Part shown: piece after piece, positions 34,912 through 42,164 of the stretch
Layout: each line of letters starts with the position of its first letter
Position numbering within the stretch: position 1 is the stretch's first letter
Assembly: GCA_016711405.1 (NCBI GenBank)
Contig: JADJSZ010000037.1
Span: 1 to 54,340, forward strand
DNA from: Candidatus Hadersleviella danica
GTDB taxonomy: Bacteria; Chloroflexota; Anaerolineae; Promineifilales; Promineifilaceae
DNA length: 54,340 nucleotides
Direction: 5' to 3'
Made by a program: the position numbers and the translations under genes
Notes under the pieces: model-generated
Database searches by the model: none
Seen by the model: the letters and a program-made list of their open reading frames with translations, nothing else
What the model was told of the DNA's origin: nothing

Positions 34912-35890
34912 TTCCCTCCCATTGTTGCCACAAATCTTGCAGGAAGTTGGGGGATGTGCCCCAGTAGATGTCGAAGTTGGCACGGCCGAAGTACTTCGTC
35001 AAATAGTTTTGCACCCCTTGCGGTTTGGCAATCTCTTGCCCTTGCGGCTCGAACTGAATCGAAAGGCTCAGGCGGCGGCGGCTGTCGCGGCGGGTGTTGA
35101 TGAGGCCACGGAAGAGCGTCTTGAAATTCCAATCGTCTAACCGATAGCCGAGAAGCACCAGCGAAGAATCTACCAACGCTTGGGCGACGCGGCGGGGCAC
35201 GGCCGCGTCATCCTGTGCCACCTTCACCAAAAAGTCGAGGTAATCATCCTCAGTCAGCACCAACGATTCGGGGTTGGTGTCCACCCCATTCAGGTGGAAG
35301 ATGAGCGGCTCTTGCTCGCTGGGCAAATAATCGGGGTCTTCGGCAAAGACCGAGGGGATGTCGCCCAAAGTGTCGGGTTGCCAATAGCAAATTTCGGTGC
35401 GCGGTTTTTTGCCCAGTTGGCGCAAAGCACGCGCCAAAAAGTCATAATAACTGGTGGTGATGTAGATGGGCAAGGGCAAAGAAGCCAAAATGACGAGCGG
35501 GTTTTCGAGCATGTCGTCGTATTTGGGGTAATCGAGCCTTGTAGCCAACTCGGAGAGGGTGAGGTCGGGCAAATCCCCTTCGAGCCGGTTGAGGAAGGGG
35601 TGTTGGTCGGAGGCGGCCGTTACCCGCATCGTTTCCAGCAAATACCGCTTAGAGAAATCGAGAAAATCTTCCTTGGCCGTCAAATCATCCCGGCTGGTGG
35701 CGCTCAGGTATTGTGCCATTTGGGCGATGGTGAGCGTGTGGGCTGAGGCGTAGGGGTAGCCAATTTCATCGGCCCAGCGGGGAAGCAAATCGTTGTTGCC
35801 GGGGAAGAAGACCCTATCGCTGATTATCGGCGTAAATTTGCCCGCCCGGATGCGCCGAATCAGGGTTTTCCAATCGAGTTGGTCGTTCAT
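34907..35890 (-). CDS. SIR2-like (SIR2_2-type) protein with altered NAD-binding loop
   Basis: A 327-residue SIR2-fold protein. After LIRRIRAGKFTPII, where relatives have a G-A-G NAD-binding loop, the sequence reads SDRVFFPGN. The usual TTNYD is ITTSYYDF (Asn to Ser), while FHLNGVDTNPESLVLTEDDY (catalytic-type histidine) and LVLLGYRLDDWNF are present. In defence systems SIR2 domains deplete NAD+ on infection; here loss of the glycine loop may mean altered or absent NADase activity. The ATG at 35890 was chosen by the conserved N-terminal phrase; there is no clear Shine-Dalgarno. It is the first gene of the minus-strand conflict-like island and diverges from hisS. Confidence 0.85.
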   Translation of the reverse strand: MNDQLDWKTLIRRIRAGKFTPIISDRVFFPGNNDLLPRWADEIGYPYASAHTLTIAQMAQYLSATSRDDLTAKEDFLDFSKRYLLETMRVTAASDQHPFLNRLEGDLPDLTLSELATRLDYPKYDDMLENPLVILASLPLPIYITTSYYDFLARALRQLGKKPRTEICYWQPDTLGDIPSVFAEDPDYLPSEQEPLIFHLNGVDTNPESLVLTEDDYLDFLVKVAQDDAAVPRRVAQALVDSSLVLLGYRLDDWNFKTLFRGLINTRRDSRRRLSLSIQFEPQGQEIAKPQGVQNYLTKYFGRANFDIYWGTSPNFLQDLWQQWEGS

Positions 35891-36132
35891 AGGAGAAGAA
35901 GAGAAGAGGATTAGCCAATGCCTTTGGCTGAAAATAGATAGCTGAATGCCCAGAGGAAAGGTTTTATGACAAAAAGGCAAAGTGGCACCAGCGCAAATTC
36001 GTGTAATTTGTGTAATTCGTGTCTAAATACCTGTCTTCAGTCAGCGAATAGCGAACTATGGAGAGGCAATTAAGCAGATTGTGGCACGACAAGGGTAAGG
36101 ATGTCAATTATAACGAGCCGTTGGTTATCAAC

Positions 36133-36208
36133 CACAGGGCATATTATTGGTTATTGGCTCACAACTGCCATGACCTCATTTGTTCATTGCTCATTGTTCA
36201 TTGTTCCC
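36133..36208. repeat. Dispersed GGTTATT / TTCATTG element, second copy
   Basis: TTATTGGTTATTGGCTCAC, then CATGACCTCATTTGTTCATT and GCTCATTGTTCATTG. It matches 7341-7400 with only a few differences. The two copies precede unrelated genes (a signalling gene and hisS). Confidence 0.7.
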
Positions 36209-36231
36209 TAACCTCTCGCCCTGCCATACGG

Positions 36232-36237
36232 TATAAT
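36232..36237 (+). promoter_or_regulatory. Candidate -10 (TATAAT) of hisS
   Basis: A consensus TATAAT lies 34 bp before the TTG start of hisS, with no convincing -35 at 17 bp. The Shine-Dalgarno GAGGAG is at 36259-36264. Confidence 0.45.
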
Positions 36238-36271
36238 ACCCGTTTGCAAATCCAATTTGAGGAGAAACACA

Positions 36272-37546
36272 TTGAGTAGCATCACCCGCTTAAAAGGATT
36301 CCAAGACGTTTTAACCGAAGACAGACGCTATTGGGATTTCATTATCCACACCGCCACCCAATTGGCGCACCGCTTTGCCTTCCAGCGGCTCGATGTGCCC
36401 GTCATTGAGGAAACGAGCCTCTTCGCCCGAGGCGTGGGAACCGCCTCTGATTTCTTTGTAAACAAAGAGATGTACACGATTGCCGAGGAGGATGGGGAGA
36501 GCATTACCTTGCGCCCCGAATTCACGGCCGGGGTTGTCCGCGCCTATCTGCAAAACGGCCTGCACAACCTGCCCCAGCCCGTCAAACTGTTCACCTTTGG
36601 CCCCATCTTTCGGCGCGAACGGCCGCAAGCTGGCCGTTTCCGCCAACACAGCCAATTCGATTGCGAAATTTTGGGCGAAACCGACCCAGCGGCCGACCTC
36701 GAAGTGATGATGCTGGCCATGAGTTTGTACCGCGAAATGGGCTACAGCGAACTCGGCTTCCAGTTGAACAGCACAGGTTGCCCTGTTTGCAAACCTGTCT
36801 ATGTCAAAGCCCTCACCGAATATCTGGCCGACCACCTCGATAAGCTGAACGCCATTGACCAAGAGCGGTTGCGGCTCAATCCGCTCCGCATTTTGGATAG
36901 CAAAGAGGCGGGCATGACCGAGCTGTTGGCCAACGCCCCCCACATTGTCAACCACCTGTGCGACGATTGCGCCAGCCACTTTGCCGAATTGCGCGGCATG
37001 TTAGACGCACTCGGCCAATCCTACACCATTAATTTTCGGCTGGTACGCGGGATTGATTACTACACCAAGACAGTCTTTGAGGTGTGGGACCAACGCATTG
37101 GGGCACAAGCGGCTCTGTGCGGCGGCGGCCGTTACGATGGCCTCGCCGAAGCAATTGGCGGCCAATCTACCCCCGGCGTGGGCTTTGGGCTGGGCATGGA
37201 GCGAGCGGTGTTGGGTCTGAAGCAAGAGGGCATTACACCCCCCGCCACGCCCGAACCCGCCGTGTTTATCGCCCACTTTGGCGGCGCGACCAAGAGCGCG
37301 GCCGTCTCTCTGCTCTACCAACTTCGCGCCGAGGGGATTGGGGCACGGCTCGCCTTCGGCCGTGAGCGGCGGAGCCTGAAAAGCCAAATGCGCGAAGCGA
37401 ACAAATACCCCATCCGCTACGTCATTATCCTCGGCGAAGATGAAGTGGCGCGGGGCGAAGCAACCGTGCGCCCCCTCAACGAAACTGACGGCCAGCAATT
37501 TGCCATGCCCTTGGCGGATTTAGCTGGGTGGTTAAAGGAGAAGTAA
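36272..37546 (+). CDS. hisS: Histidyl-tRNA synthetase
   Basis: A 424-residue class II aminoacyl-tRNA synthetase charging tRNA-His. Motif 2 is GPIFRRERPQAGRFRQHSQFD-like, and the His-specific motifs LVRGIDYYTKT and CGGGRYDGLAEAIGG are present; the C-terminal anticodon-binding domain has IGARLAFGRERRSLKSQM. The start is the second TTG (36272), 7 bp after GAGGAG; the earlier TTG at 36257 lies on the Shine-Dalgarno itself. Four cysteines in the insertion (CPVCKP, CDDC) could bind metal. It is likely the first gene of a housekeeping run with nadK and recN. Confidence 0.96.
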   Translation: MSSITRLKGFQDVLTEDRRYWDFIIHTATQLAHRFAFQRLDVPVIEETSLFARGVGTASDFFVNKEMYTIAEEDGESITLRPEFTAGVVRAYLQNGLHNLPQPVKLFTFGPIFRRERPQAGRFRQHSQFDCEILGETDPAADLEVMMLAMSLYREMGYSELGFQLNSTGCPVCKPVYVKALTEYLADHLDKLNAIDQERLRLNPLRILDSKEAGMTELLANAPHIVNHLCDDCASHFAELRGMLDALGQSYTINFRLVRGIDYYTKTVFEVWDQRIGAQAALCGGGRYDGLAEAIGGQSTPGVGFGLGMERAVLGLKQEGITPPATPEPAVFIAHFGGATKSAAVSLLYQLRAEGIGARLAFGRERRSLKSQMREANKYPIRYVIILGEDEVARGEATVRPLNETDGQQFAMPLADLAGWLKEK

Positions 37547-37614
37547 AAAAGTGCTGAAAGTGGAAGTAAGCACTTGGCTTGCACCTTTCACCTTTCACCT
37601 TTCACTTTTTACTA
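37547..37614. repeat. Heptamer hairpin before nadK (AAGTGG / TTTCACC)
   Basis: AAAAAAGTGCTGAAAGTGG and CACCTTTCACCTTTCACCTTTCACTTTTTAC form an imperfect inverted repeat ending a few bases before the nadK ATG. Confidence 0.6.
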
Positions 37615-37618
37615 GCAT

Positions 37619-38443
37619 ATGCTCATTAGCATCCTCTTCCACCCGCGCAAGCCCGAATCGAAGCCCTTAGCGGCCGAGATTTCGGCATGGGTGGCCAGCC
37701 AAGGGCATGAGACATGGCTCGGCTCGAATTGGGATGCGGAAGAGGTGCATCGCATGACGGCCGAGAGCGGCTTGCTCATCGTGCTGGGGGGCGATGGCTC
37801 CATTTTACGCGCCGCCCGCTTTGCCGTGCCCTACGACACGCCCATTTTGGGGGTCAACCTCGGCCGCATCGGCTTCCTGTCCGAAGCCGAGCCAGACAAT
37901 TGGGCGGCCGTGCTGACCAAGGTGCTGGCCAACGAACATTGGATTGAGCGGCGGCTGATGTTACAAGCGGAACATTGGCGGGACGGGGAGGTTATCGGCC
38001 GTTACATGGCCCTCAACGATTTCGTCGTCGGCGGAACCCAATCCCGCGTGGTGCGGCTCGATTTGCAGGTAGACGCGCACCACATCACCACCTACACCTG
38101 TGATAGCTTGATAGCCGCCACCCCCACTGGCTCCACCGCTTATTCGATGGCCGCAGGCGGGCCGCTGTTGCCGCCCCAACTCCGCAACTTCCTGCTCTTG
38201 CCCGTCGCCCCCTATCTCAGCCTCGACCGCGCCCTGATTTTGCATGAAGAGGCCACCGCCCAGATTCGCGTCAGCACGGAAAACGAGGCGCACTTAATGG
38301 CGGATGGGCAGGATTTTGCCCCGCTCCGCGAAGGGGATGAGGTCATCATTCGCAAACACATCCACGAGGGGCGTTTTGCCCGCGTTGGAGAAACGGGTTA
38401 TTTTTACAATCGCCTCCTCAAGCGATTGGGGTTTGAGCGGTAA
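37619..38443 (+). CDS. nadK: NAD kinase
   Basis: A 274-residue ATP-NAD kinase making NADP from NAD. The conserved motif GGDGS is in LIVLGGDGSILRAAR (about 54-58). ILGVNLGRIGFLSE and the substrate loop TPTGSTAYSMAAGGPLL follow at normal spacing. Length is typical. It lies 72 bp after hisS. Confidence 0.95.
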   Translation: MLISILFHPRKPESKPLAAEISAWVASQGHETWLGSNWDAEEVHRMTAESGLLIVLGGDGSILRAARFAVPYDTPILGVNLGRIGFLSEAEPDNWAAVLTKVLANEHWIERRLMLQAEHWRDGEVIGRYMALNDFVVGGTQSRVVRLDLQVDAHHITTYTCDSLIAATPTGSTAYSMAAGGPLLPPQLRNFLLLPVAPYLSLDRALILHEEATAQIRVSTENEAHLMADGQDFAPLREGDEVIIRKHIHEGRFARVGETGYFYNRLLKRLGFER

Positions 38444-38543
38444 AAGGGAAGTTATTGGTTAGTTGTTATTCGTTATTGGTTGTTAGCGCCTGTAAGTAAC
38501 GAGTAACGAGTAGCCAGTAACGAATAACCAATAACGAGTAACT
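38443..38543. repeat. GTTATTC / GAATAAC heptamer hairpin
   Basis: AGTTATTGGTTAGTTGTTATTCGTTATTGG is followed by AACGAGTAACGAGTAGCC and AACGAATAACCAATAACG. The arms can pair over more than 25 bp, immediately upstream of the TPR gene. Confidence 0.65.
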
Positions 38544-38547
38544 CTTT

Positions 38548-39399
38548 ATGTCTGACCCACGCATCCGCACATTGTTGCGGCAAGCCCACAAAACGGCCGA
38601 AAACGGCAAACGCACGGCCGCTGTACAGCTTTACCGCCAAATTTTAGAGGAAGCCCCCGACACGGCCGACGCATGGGCAGGTTTGGGCAACGTCTTGCCC
38701 ACGGCGGCCGAACAAGAATCCGCCTATCAACGCGCCTTAGAGCTTGAGCCGCAAAACCAACTCGCCCAAACAGGGCTGGCCAAACTCCACAACCCCACCC
38801 CCGAGCCTGAGCCAGAACCCGAACCAGCCCCCTATCACCCCGCCCTCGAGCCATTGCCCGAGGACAAAAGCCTGACTTGTTACCGCCACCCCGAAACAGA
38901 AACGGCCCTGCGCTGTAATCGGTGCGCCAAACCCATCTGCATGAAATGCGCCAAGCGCACGTCGGTCGGCTACCGTTGCCCCGATTGCATTCGGGAGTTG
39001 GAGGCGGGCTTTTACACGGCCGAAAACAGCGATTACGTGCTGGCCAGCATCGTCTCGCTCTTCCTCAGTGTTATTGCGGGGGTCATCCTCCTCTTTGTGG
39101 GGAGTAGCTACTTCTTGTATATCATCATCTTTATGGCAGGCGGGGCAGGTGGTTCGCTCGTGGCGCGGCTAACCAGTTACGCCATTGGGCGGCGGCGCGG
39201 CCGATACATTCCCCATCTGGTGGCGGCGGCCGTGGTTATCGGTGCCATTTTGCCCAGCTTGTGCATCTCGGGTCTTGTCTTGATTGGCCTTTTCATGGGT
39301 GGCGATAGCTCCTTGGCCTTCACCGCCTTTGGCCCCATCCTCGCCCCCCTGCTCTATTCCGCTATCGCCGCCAGCGCCGCTTACTACTGGCTCAAATAA
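38548..39399 (+). CDS. TPR, B-box-like zinc-ribbon and membrane protein
   Basis: 283 residues. The N-terminal TPR-like helices (LLRQAHKTAENGKRTAAVQLY, YQRALELEPQNQLAQTGL) are followed by a Pro/Glu linker (about 83-98), a zinc-binding region CYRHPETETALRCNRCAKPI and CMKCAKRTSVGYRCPDC, and then about four transmembrane helices (LFLSVIAGVILLFV onward). The Cys/His spacing resembles the B-box-type ribbons preceding rhomboid and other membrane proteins. The function is unknown; a membrane assembly factor is possible. The frame is intact. Confidence 0.75.
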   Translation: MSDPRIRTLLRQAHKTAENGKRTAAVQLYRQILEEAPDTADAWAGLGNVLPTAAEQESAYQRALELEPQNQLAQTGLAKLHNPTPEPEPEPEPAPYHPALEPLPEDKSLTCYRHPETETALRCNRCAKPICMKCAKRTSVGYRCPDCIRELEAGFYTAENSDYVLASIVSLFLSVIAGVILLFVGSSYFLYIIIFMAGGAGGSLVARLTSYAIGRRRGRYIPHLVAAAVVIGAILPSLCISGLVLIGLFMGGDSSLAFTAFGPILAPLLYSAIAASAAYYWLK

Positions 39400-39400
39400 T

Positions 39401-39496
39401 TGTGAATTGTGAATTTTTAATGGTGAATGAGAGGCCACACCCCATCAGTTCCCAGTTCACAATTCACAATTTCCCATTCCCAATTCACAATTCCCT
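39401..39496. repeat. AATTGTG / CACAATT heptamer hairpin
   Basis: AATTGTGAATTGTGAATTTTTAATGGTGAATGAG and CAGTTCACAATTCACAATTTCCC/CAATTCACAATTCCC. The same unit recurs at 49687-49771. Confidence 0.65.
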
Positions 39497-41248
39497 ATGC
39501 TTTCCGAACTCTCCATCCGCGATTTCGCCATCATCACCGATTTGCACATCCTGTTTGGCACGGGTTTTAACGTGCTAACAGGGGAGACAGGGGCGGGCAA
39601 ATCCATCATTTTGGATGCCCTCACCCTGATTTTGGGCGGCCGTGCCGATACCGCTTTCATCCGCGCTGGGTGTGAGAAGGCCAGTGTTGAGGCTGTCTTT
39701 GCCCTCAAGCCGGCCGTGCGCGAAGCCATCACCCCCCTGCTGGCGGCCGAAGAAGTGGAGCTAGAAGGCGATGGCGAGAGCCTGCTCGTAGCGCGGGAGA
39801 TTCGCGGCAACGGCCGCAACATCTGCCGCATCAACGGCTCGCCTGTCAAGGTCAGCCTACTACGCGAAGTGGGCGAATTGCTGGTCGGCATCCACGGCCA
39901 AGGGGAACACCTCGCCCTGCTCAACCCCAAATCCCATCTGCCCTTGCTGGATGCGTTTGCGGGGGTGGTGGACGAGCGCAAACAGTTGAGCGCGGCCGTG
40001 GGCCAACTGCGCGGCTTGCAAAAAGAGCTATCCGATTTGCGCCAAGACGAGCGCACCCGCCAACAACGGCTCGACATGCTCCGCTTCCAAGTGCAGGAGA
40101 TAGATGCGGCCAATTTGCGCGTGGGCGAGGATGAGGAACTGCGCCAAGAGCGGGAACGGCTGGGCAATATGGCCCAGTTGGTGCAACAAACGGCCGTGGC
40201 CATCTCCCTCTTGGCGGGCCGCCCCGACGAAGAAATCCCCAGTGCGGCCGATTTATTGGGGCAAGTGGAAGCGGCCGTGGCCGTGCTGGCCAAATTGGAT
40301 AGCACCCAGCAAGAGCTATTGCCCCGTTTCCAAGCCCTCTTCGCCGAATTCAACGAACTGGCTTCGGAGTTGCGCCATTACGAAGACAAGCTCGAACACG
40401 ACCCCGAACGGCTCGCTTTCCTCGAGGAGCGGCTGGAACTAATGACCCGTTTGCGGCGCAAATATGGGGCCGAGATTGGGGATATTTTGGCCTTGCGCGA
40501 CAAAGCGTACATCGAACTAGACAACATCGAACACAGCGAGGAGCGCATTGAAAAACTGCTCAAAGAGATTGACAAACGGCTCAAACAGGTGGGGCAAGCG
40601 GCCGTGGCTCTCTCCAACAAGCGGCAAAAGGCGGCCAAACAGTTGGCCAAAGGCATCGAAAAAGAGTTGGGCGACTTAAAGATGACGGCCGAATTTGGTG
40701 TAGACTTTACCCGCCAACCCGCCCAACCGCCCGAAACAGGGGCCTATGTGGGCGAGGAACGGCTCGCTTTTGACCATTCGGGCATTGATGTGGTCGAATT
40801 TTTGATTAGCACCAACCCCGGCGAGCCGCTCAAGCCGATGGCCAAAGTCGCCAGCGGTGGCGAAACGGCGCGGCTCATGCTGGCTCTCAAAACGGTGCTG
40901 GCACAAGCGGATGAGACCCCCACCCTGATTTTTGACGAGATTGACCAAGGCATTGGCGGCCGTATCGGTATGGTCGTCGGCCGCAAGTTGTGGAGCCTGT
41001 CCAGCCATGCGGGGCATCAGGTCATTGTCGTGACCCATTTGCCGCAAATGGCGGGCTTTGGCGACACCCATTTCCATGTCAGCAAGCGGGTGGCCGACGG
41101 CCGTACCACCACCCAAGTGCTGGAGCTAGACCACCCGCAACGGGTGGATGAACTCGGTGCGATGCTGGGGACAAAGGAAGACCTCGGCCGTGTCAGTGCC
41201 CATTCGCTGTTGCAAGAGGCGCAAGCGGTGAAGAGCCAAGGAGTATGA
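39497..41248 (+). CDS. recN: DNA repair protein RecN
   Basis: A 583-residue SMC-like ATPase for double-strand break repair. The start LSELSIRDFAIITDLHILFG is typical, Walker A is TGETGAGKS (about 28-36), a long coiled-coil region (about 150-370) follows, then the ABC signature region VASGGETARLMLALK and Walker B TLIFDEIDQGIGGR. Length matches the family. The stop TGA is followed one base later by the start of the antitoxin gene, so recN and vapBC are probably one transcript. Confidence 0.96.
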   Translation: MLSELSIRDFAIITDLHILFGTGFNVLTGETGAGKSIILDALTLILGGRADTAFIRAGCEKASVEAVFALKPAVREAITPLLAAEEVELEGDGESLLVAREIRGNGRNICRINGSPVKVSLLREVGELLVGIHGQGEHLALLNPKSHLPLLDAFAGVVDERKQLSAAVGQLRGLQKELSDLRQDERTRQQRLDMLRFQVQEIDAANLRVGEDEELRQERERLGNMAQLVQQTAVAISLLAGRPDEEIPSAADLLGQVEAAVAVLAKLDSTQQELLPRFQALFAEFNELASELRHYEDKLEHDPERLAFLEERLELMTRLRRKYGAEIGDILALRDKAYIELDNIEHSEERIEKLLKEIDKRLKQVGQAAVALSNKRQKAAKQLAKGIEKELGDLKMTAEFGVDFTRQPAQPPETGAYVGEERLAFDHSGIDVVEFLISTNPGEPLKPMAKVASGGETARLMLALKTVLAQADETPTLIFDEIDQGIGGRIGMVVGRKLWSLSSHAGHQVIVVTHLPQMAGFGDTHFHVSKRVADGRTTTQVLELDHPQRVDELGAMLGTKEDLGRVSAHSLLQEAQAVKSQGV

Positions 41249-41249
41249 A

Positions 41250-41507
41250 ATGGTTTTAGAAGAAATTTTGCAGTCGGTTTCTTATGTGACAGATGGAGGC
41301 GGCCGTAAAACGGCCGTGCAAATTGACTTTGACCTATGGCAAGAGCTACTCGATCTGTTGGCATTACCCGCACAAGCCCTGCTACCCCAAGGCACGCCAC
41401 CCCACATCACCCTCCGCTTTGCAGGCCTCATCCCGCTGGATGATTTGGAGCGCATGTCCGAAGCGATTGAGATGGGTTGCGAACAGGTAGATAGCGATGA
41501 ATGGTAA
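41250..41507 (+). CDS. Putative antitoxin partner of the PIN toxin
   Basis: An 85-residue acidic protein (VLEEILQSVSYVTDGGGRKT, AVQIDFDLWQELLDLLALP) that starts one base after recN and overlaps the PIN-domain gene by 11 bp. The arrangement matches a VapB-type antitoxin. The N-terminal strand TAVQIDFDLWQELL could be an AbrB/RHH-like or Phd-like element, but I cannot place it. The Shine-Dalgarno AAGGAG lies inside the recN 3' end. Confidence 0.7.
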   Translation: MVLEEILQSVSYVTDGGGRKTAVQIDFDLWQELLDLLALPAQALLPQGTPPHITLRFAGLIPLDDLERMSEAIEMGCEQVDSDEW

Positions 41508-41886
41508 CGTTTTACTCGACACAAATATCGTCGTCGCCTTATTTGCTCGCGATGAAGCTGTTGTAACAGCCATTTCGCAAACAACGGGTCTATTCATTCC
41601 CGCAATTGTTGTGGGAGAACTAGCCTTTGGTGCACATAATTCCCAGCAAAAAGCTGGAAACATCCAAAGAATGGAAGATTTTATAGCGGAGCATGTGATT
41701 TTGGATTGCAATGTGCAGACAGCTTATAAATATGGGCAAATCAAGGGCATACTCAAGCAACAAGGGCGGCCAATCCCTGAGAACGATATATGGATTGCGG
41801 CCATAGCTGTTCAGTATCAATTGCCTTTAGTTTCACGCGACAATCATTTTGCTCATATTCCCCACCTAAATTGGATCAAATGGTAA
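41497..41886 (+). CDS. vapC: PIN-domain ribonuclease toxin (VapC family)
   Basis: 129 residues. The PIN acidic quartet is complete: D8 (LLDTNIVVA), E41 (VGELAFGA), D97 (ENDIWIAA) and D115 (SRDNHF). VapC toxins cleave specific RNAs in a magnesium-dependent way and are neutralised by the upstream antitoxin. The 11-bp overlap with the antitoxin gene implies coupled translation. AT content is higher than in recN, hinting at separate acquisition. A Rho-independent terminator lies 44 bp after the stop. Confidence 0.92.
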   Translation: MNGNVLLDTNIVVALFARDEAVVTAISQTTGLFIPAIVVGELAFGAHNSQQKAGNIQRMEDFIAEHVILDCNVQTAYKYGQIKGILKQQGRPIPENDIWIAAIAVQYQLPLVSRDNHFAHIPHLNWIKW

Positions 41887-41929
41887 GGGACAAACACAAC
41901 AAATCAATCTTCAATCTTCAATCTCCCTC

Positions 41930-41960
41930 AGCCACTGCTCCCAAGCCAGTGGCTTTTTTT
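41930..41960 (+). terminator. Rho-independent terminator after vapC
   Basis: An 8-bp stem AGCCACTG/CAGTGGCT with a 9-nt loop is directly followed by TTTTTT. This is the most classical terminator in the window. Confidence 0.85.
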
Positions 41961-42164
41961 ATGCCGCCCCATTTTGACCCATAACAAACCGTTAAATAAT
42001 TTGCGATTGTTATTCTCACTCTTCTTGGTATCATAACTATCAACCTCGTTAGATGAGCCTCTAGTTACTCTCCGTAACTTGTTCTTCCCCACCTATAGGG
42101 ATAGCCCTGTAGGGATGTGGATGCCCCAGATTGTCACAACCCCATACCTCAAGCAGGAGTAGTT

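Larger units (their letters stand above)
35891..36271. other. Divergent intergenic region between the SIR2-like gene and hisS
   Basis: No gene was found over 381 bp. It has ATTCGTGTAATTTGTGTAATTCGTGTC units (35997-36024), the dispersed element shared with 7.34 kb (36133-36208) and a candidate hisS promoter. Confidence 0.5.

Noticed and set aside
30157..35890. Island borders as a mobile element (IS, integrase or att sites)
   Set aside because: No transposase, integrase, terminal inverted repeats or tRNA target was found; base composition and CGGCCG density match the surroundings.
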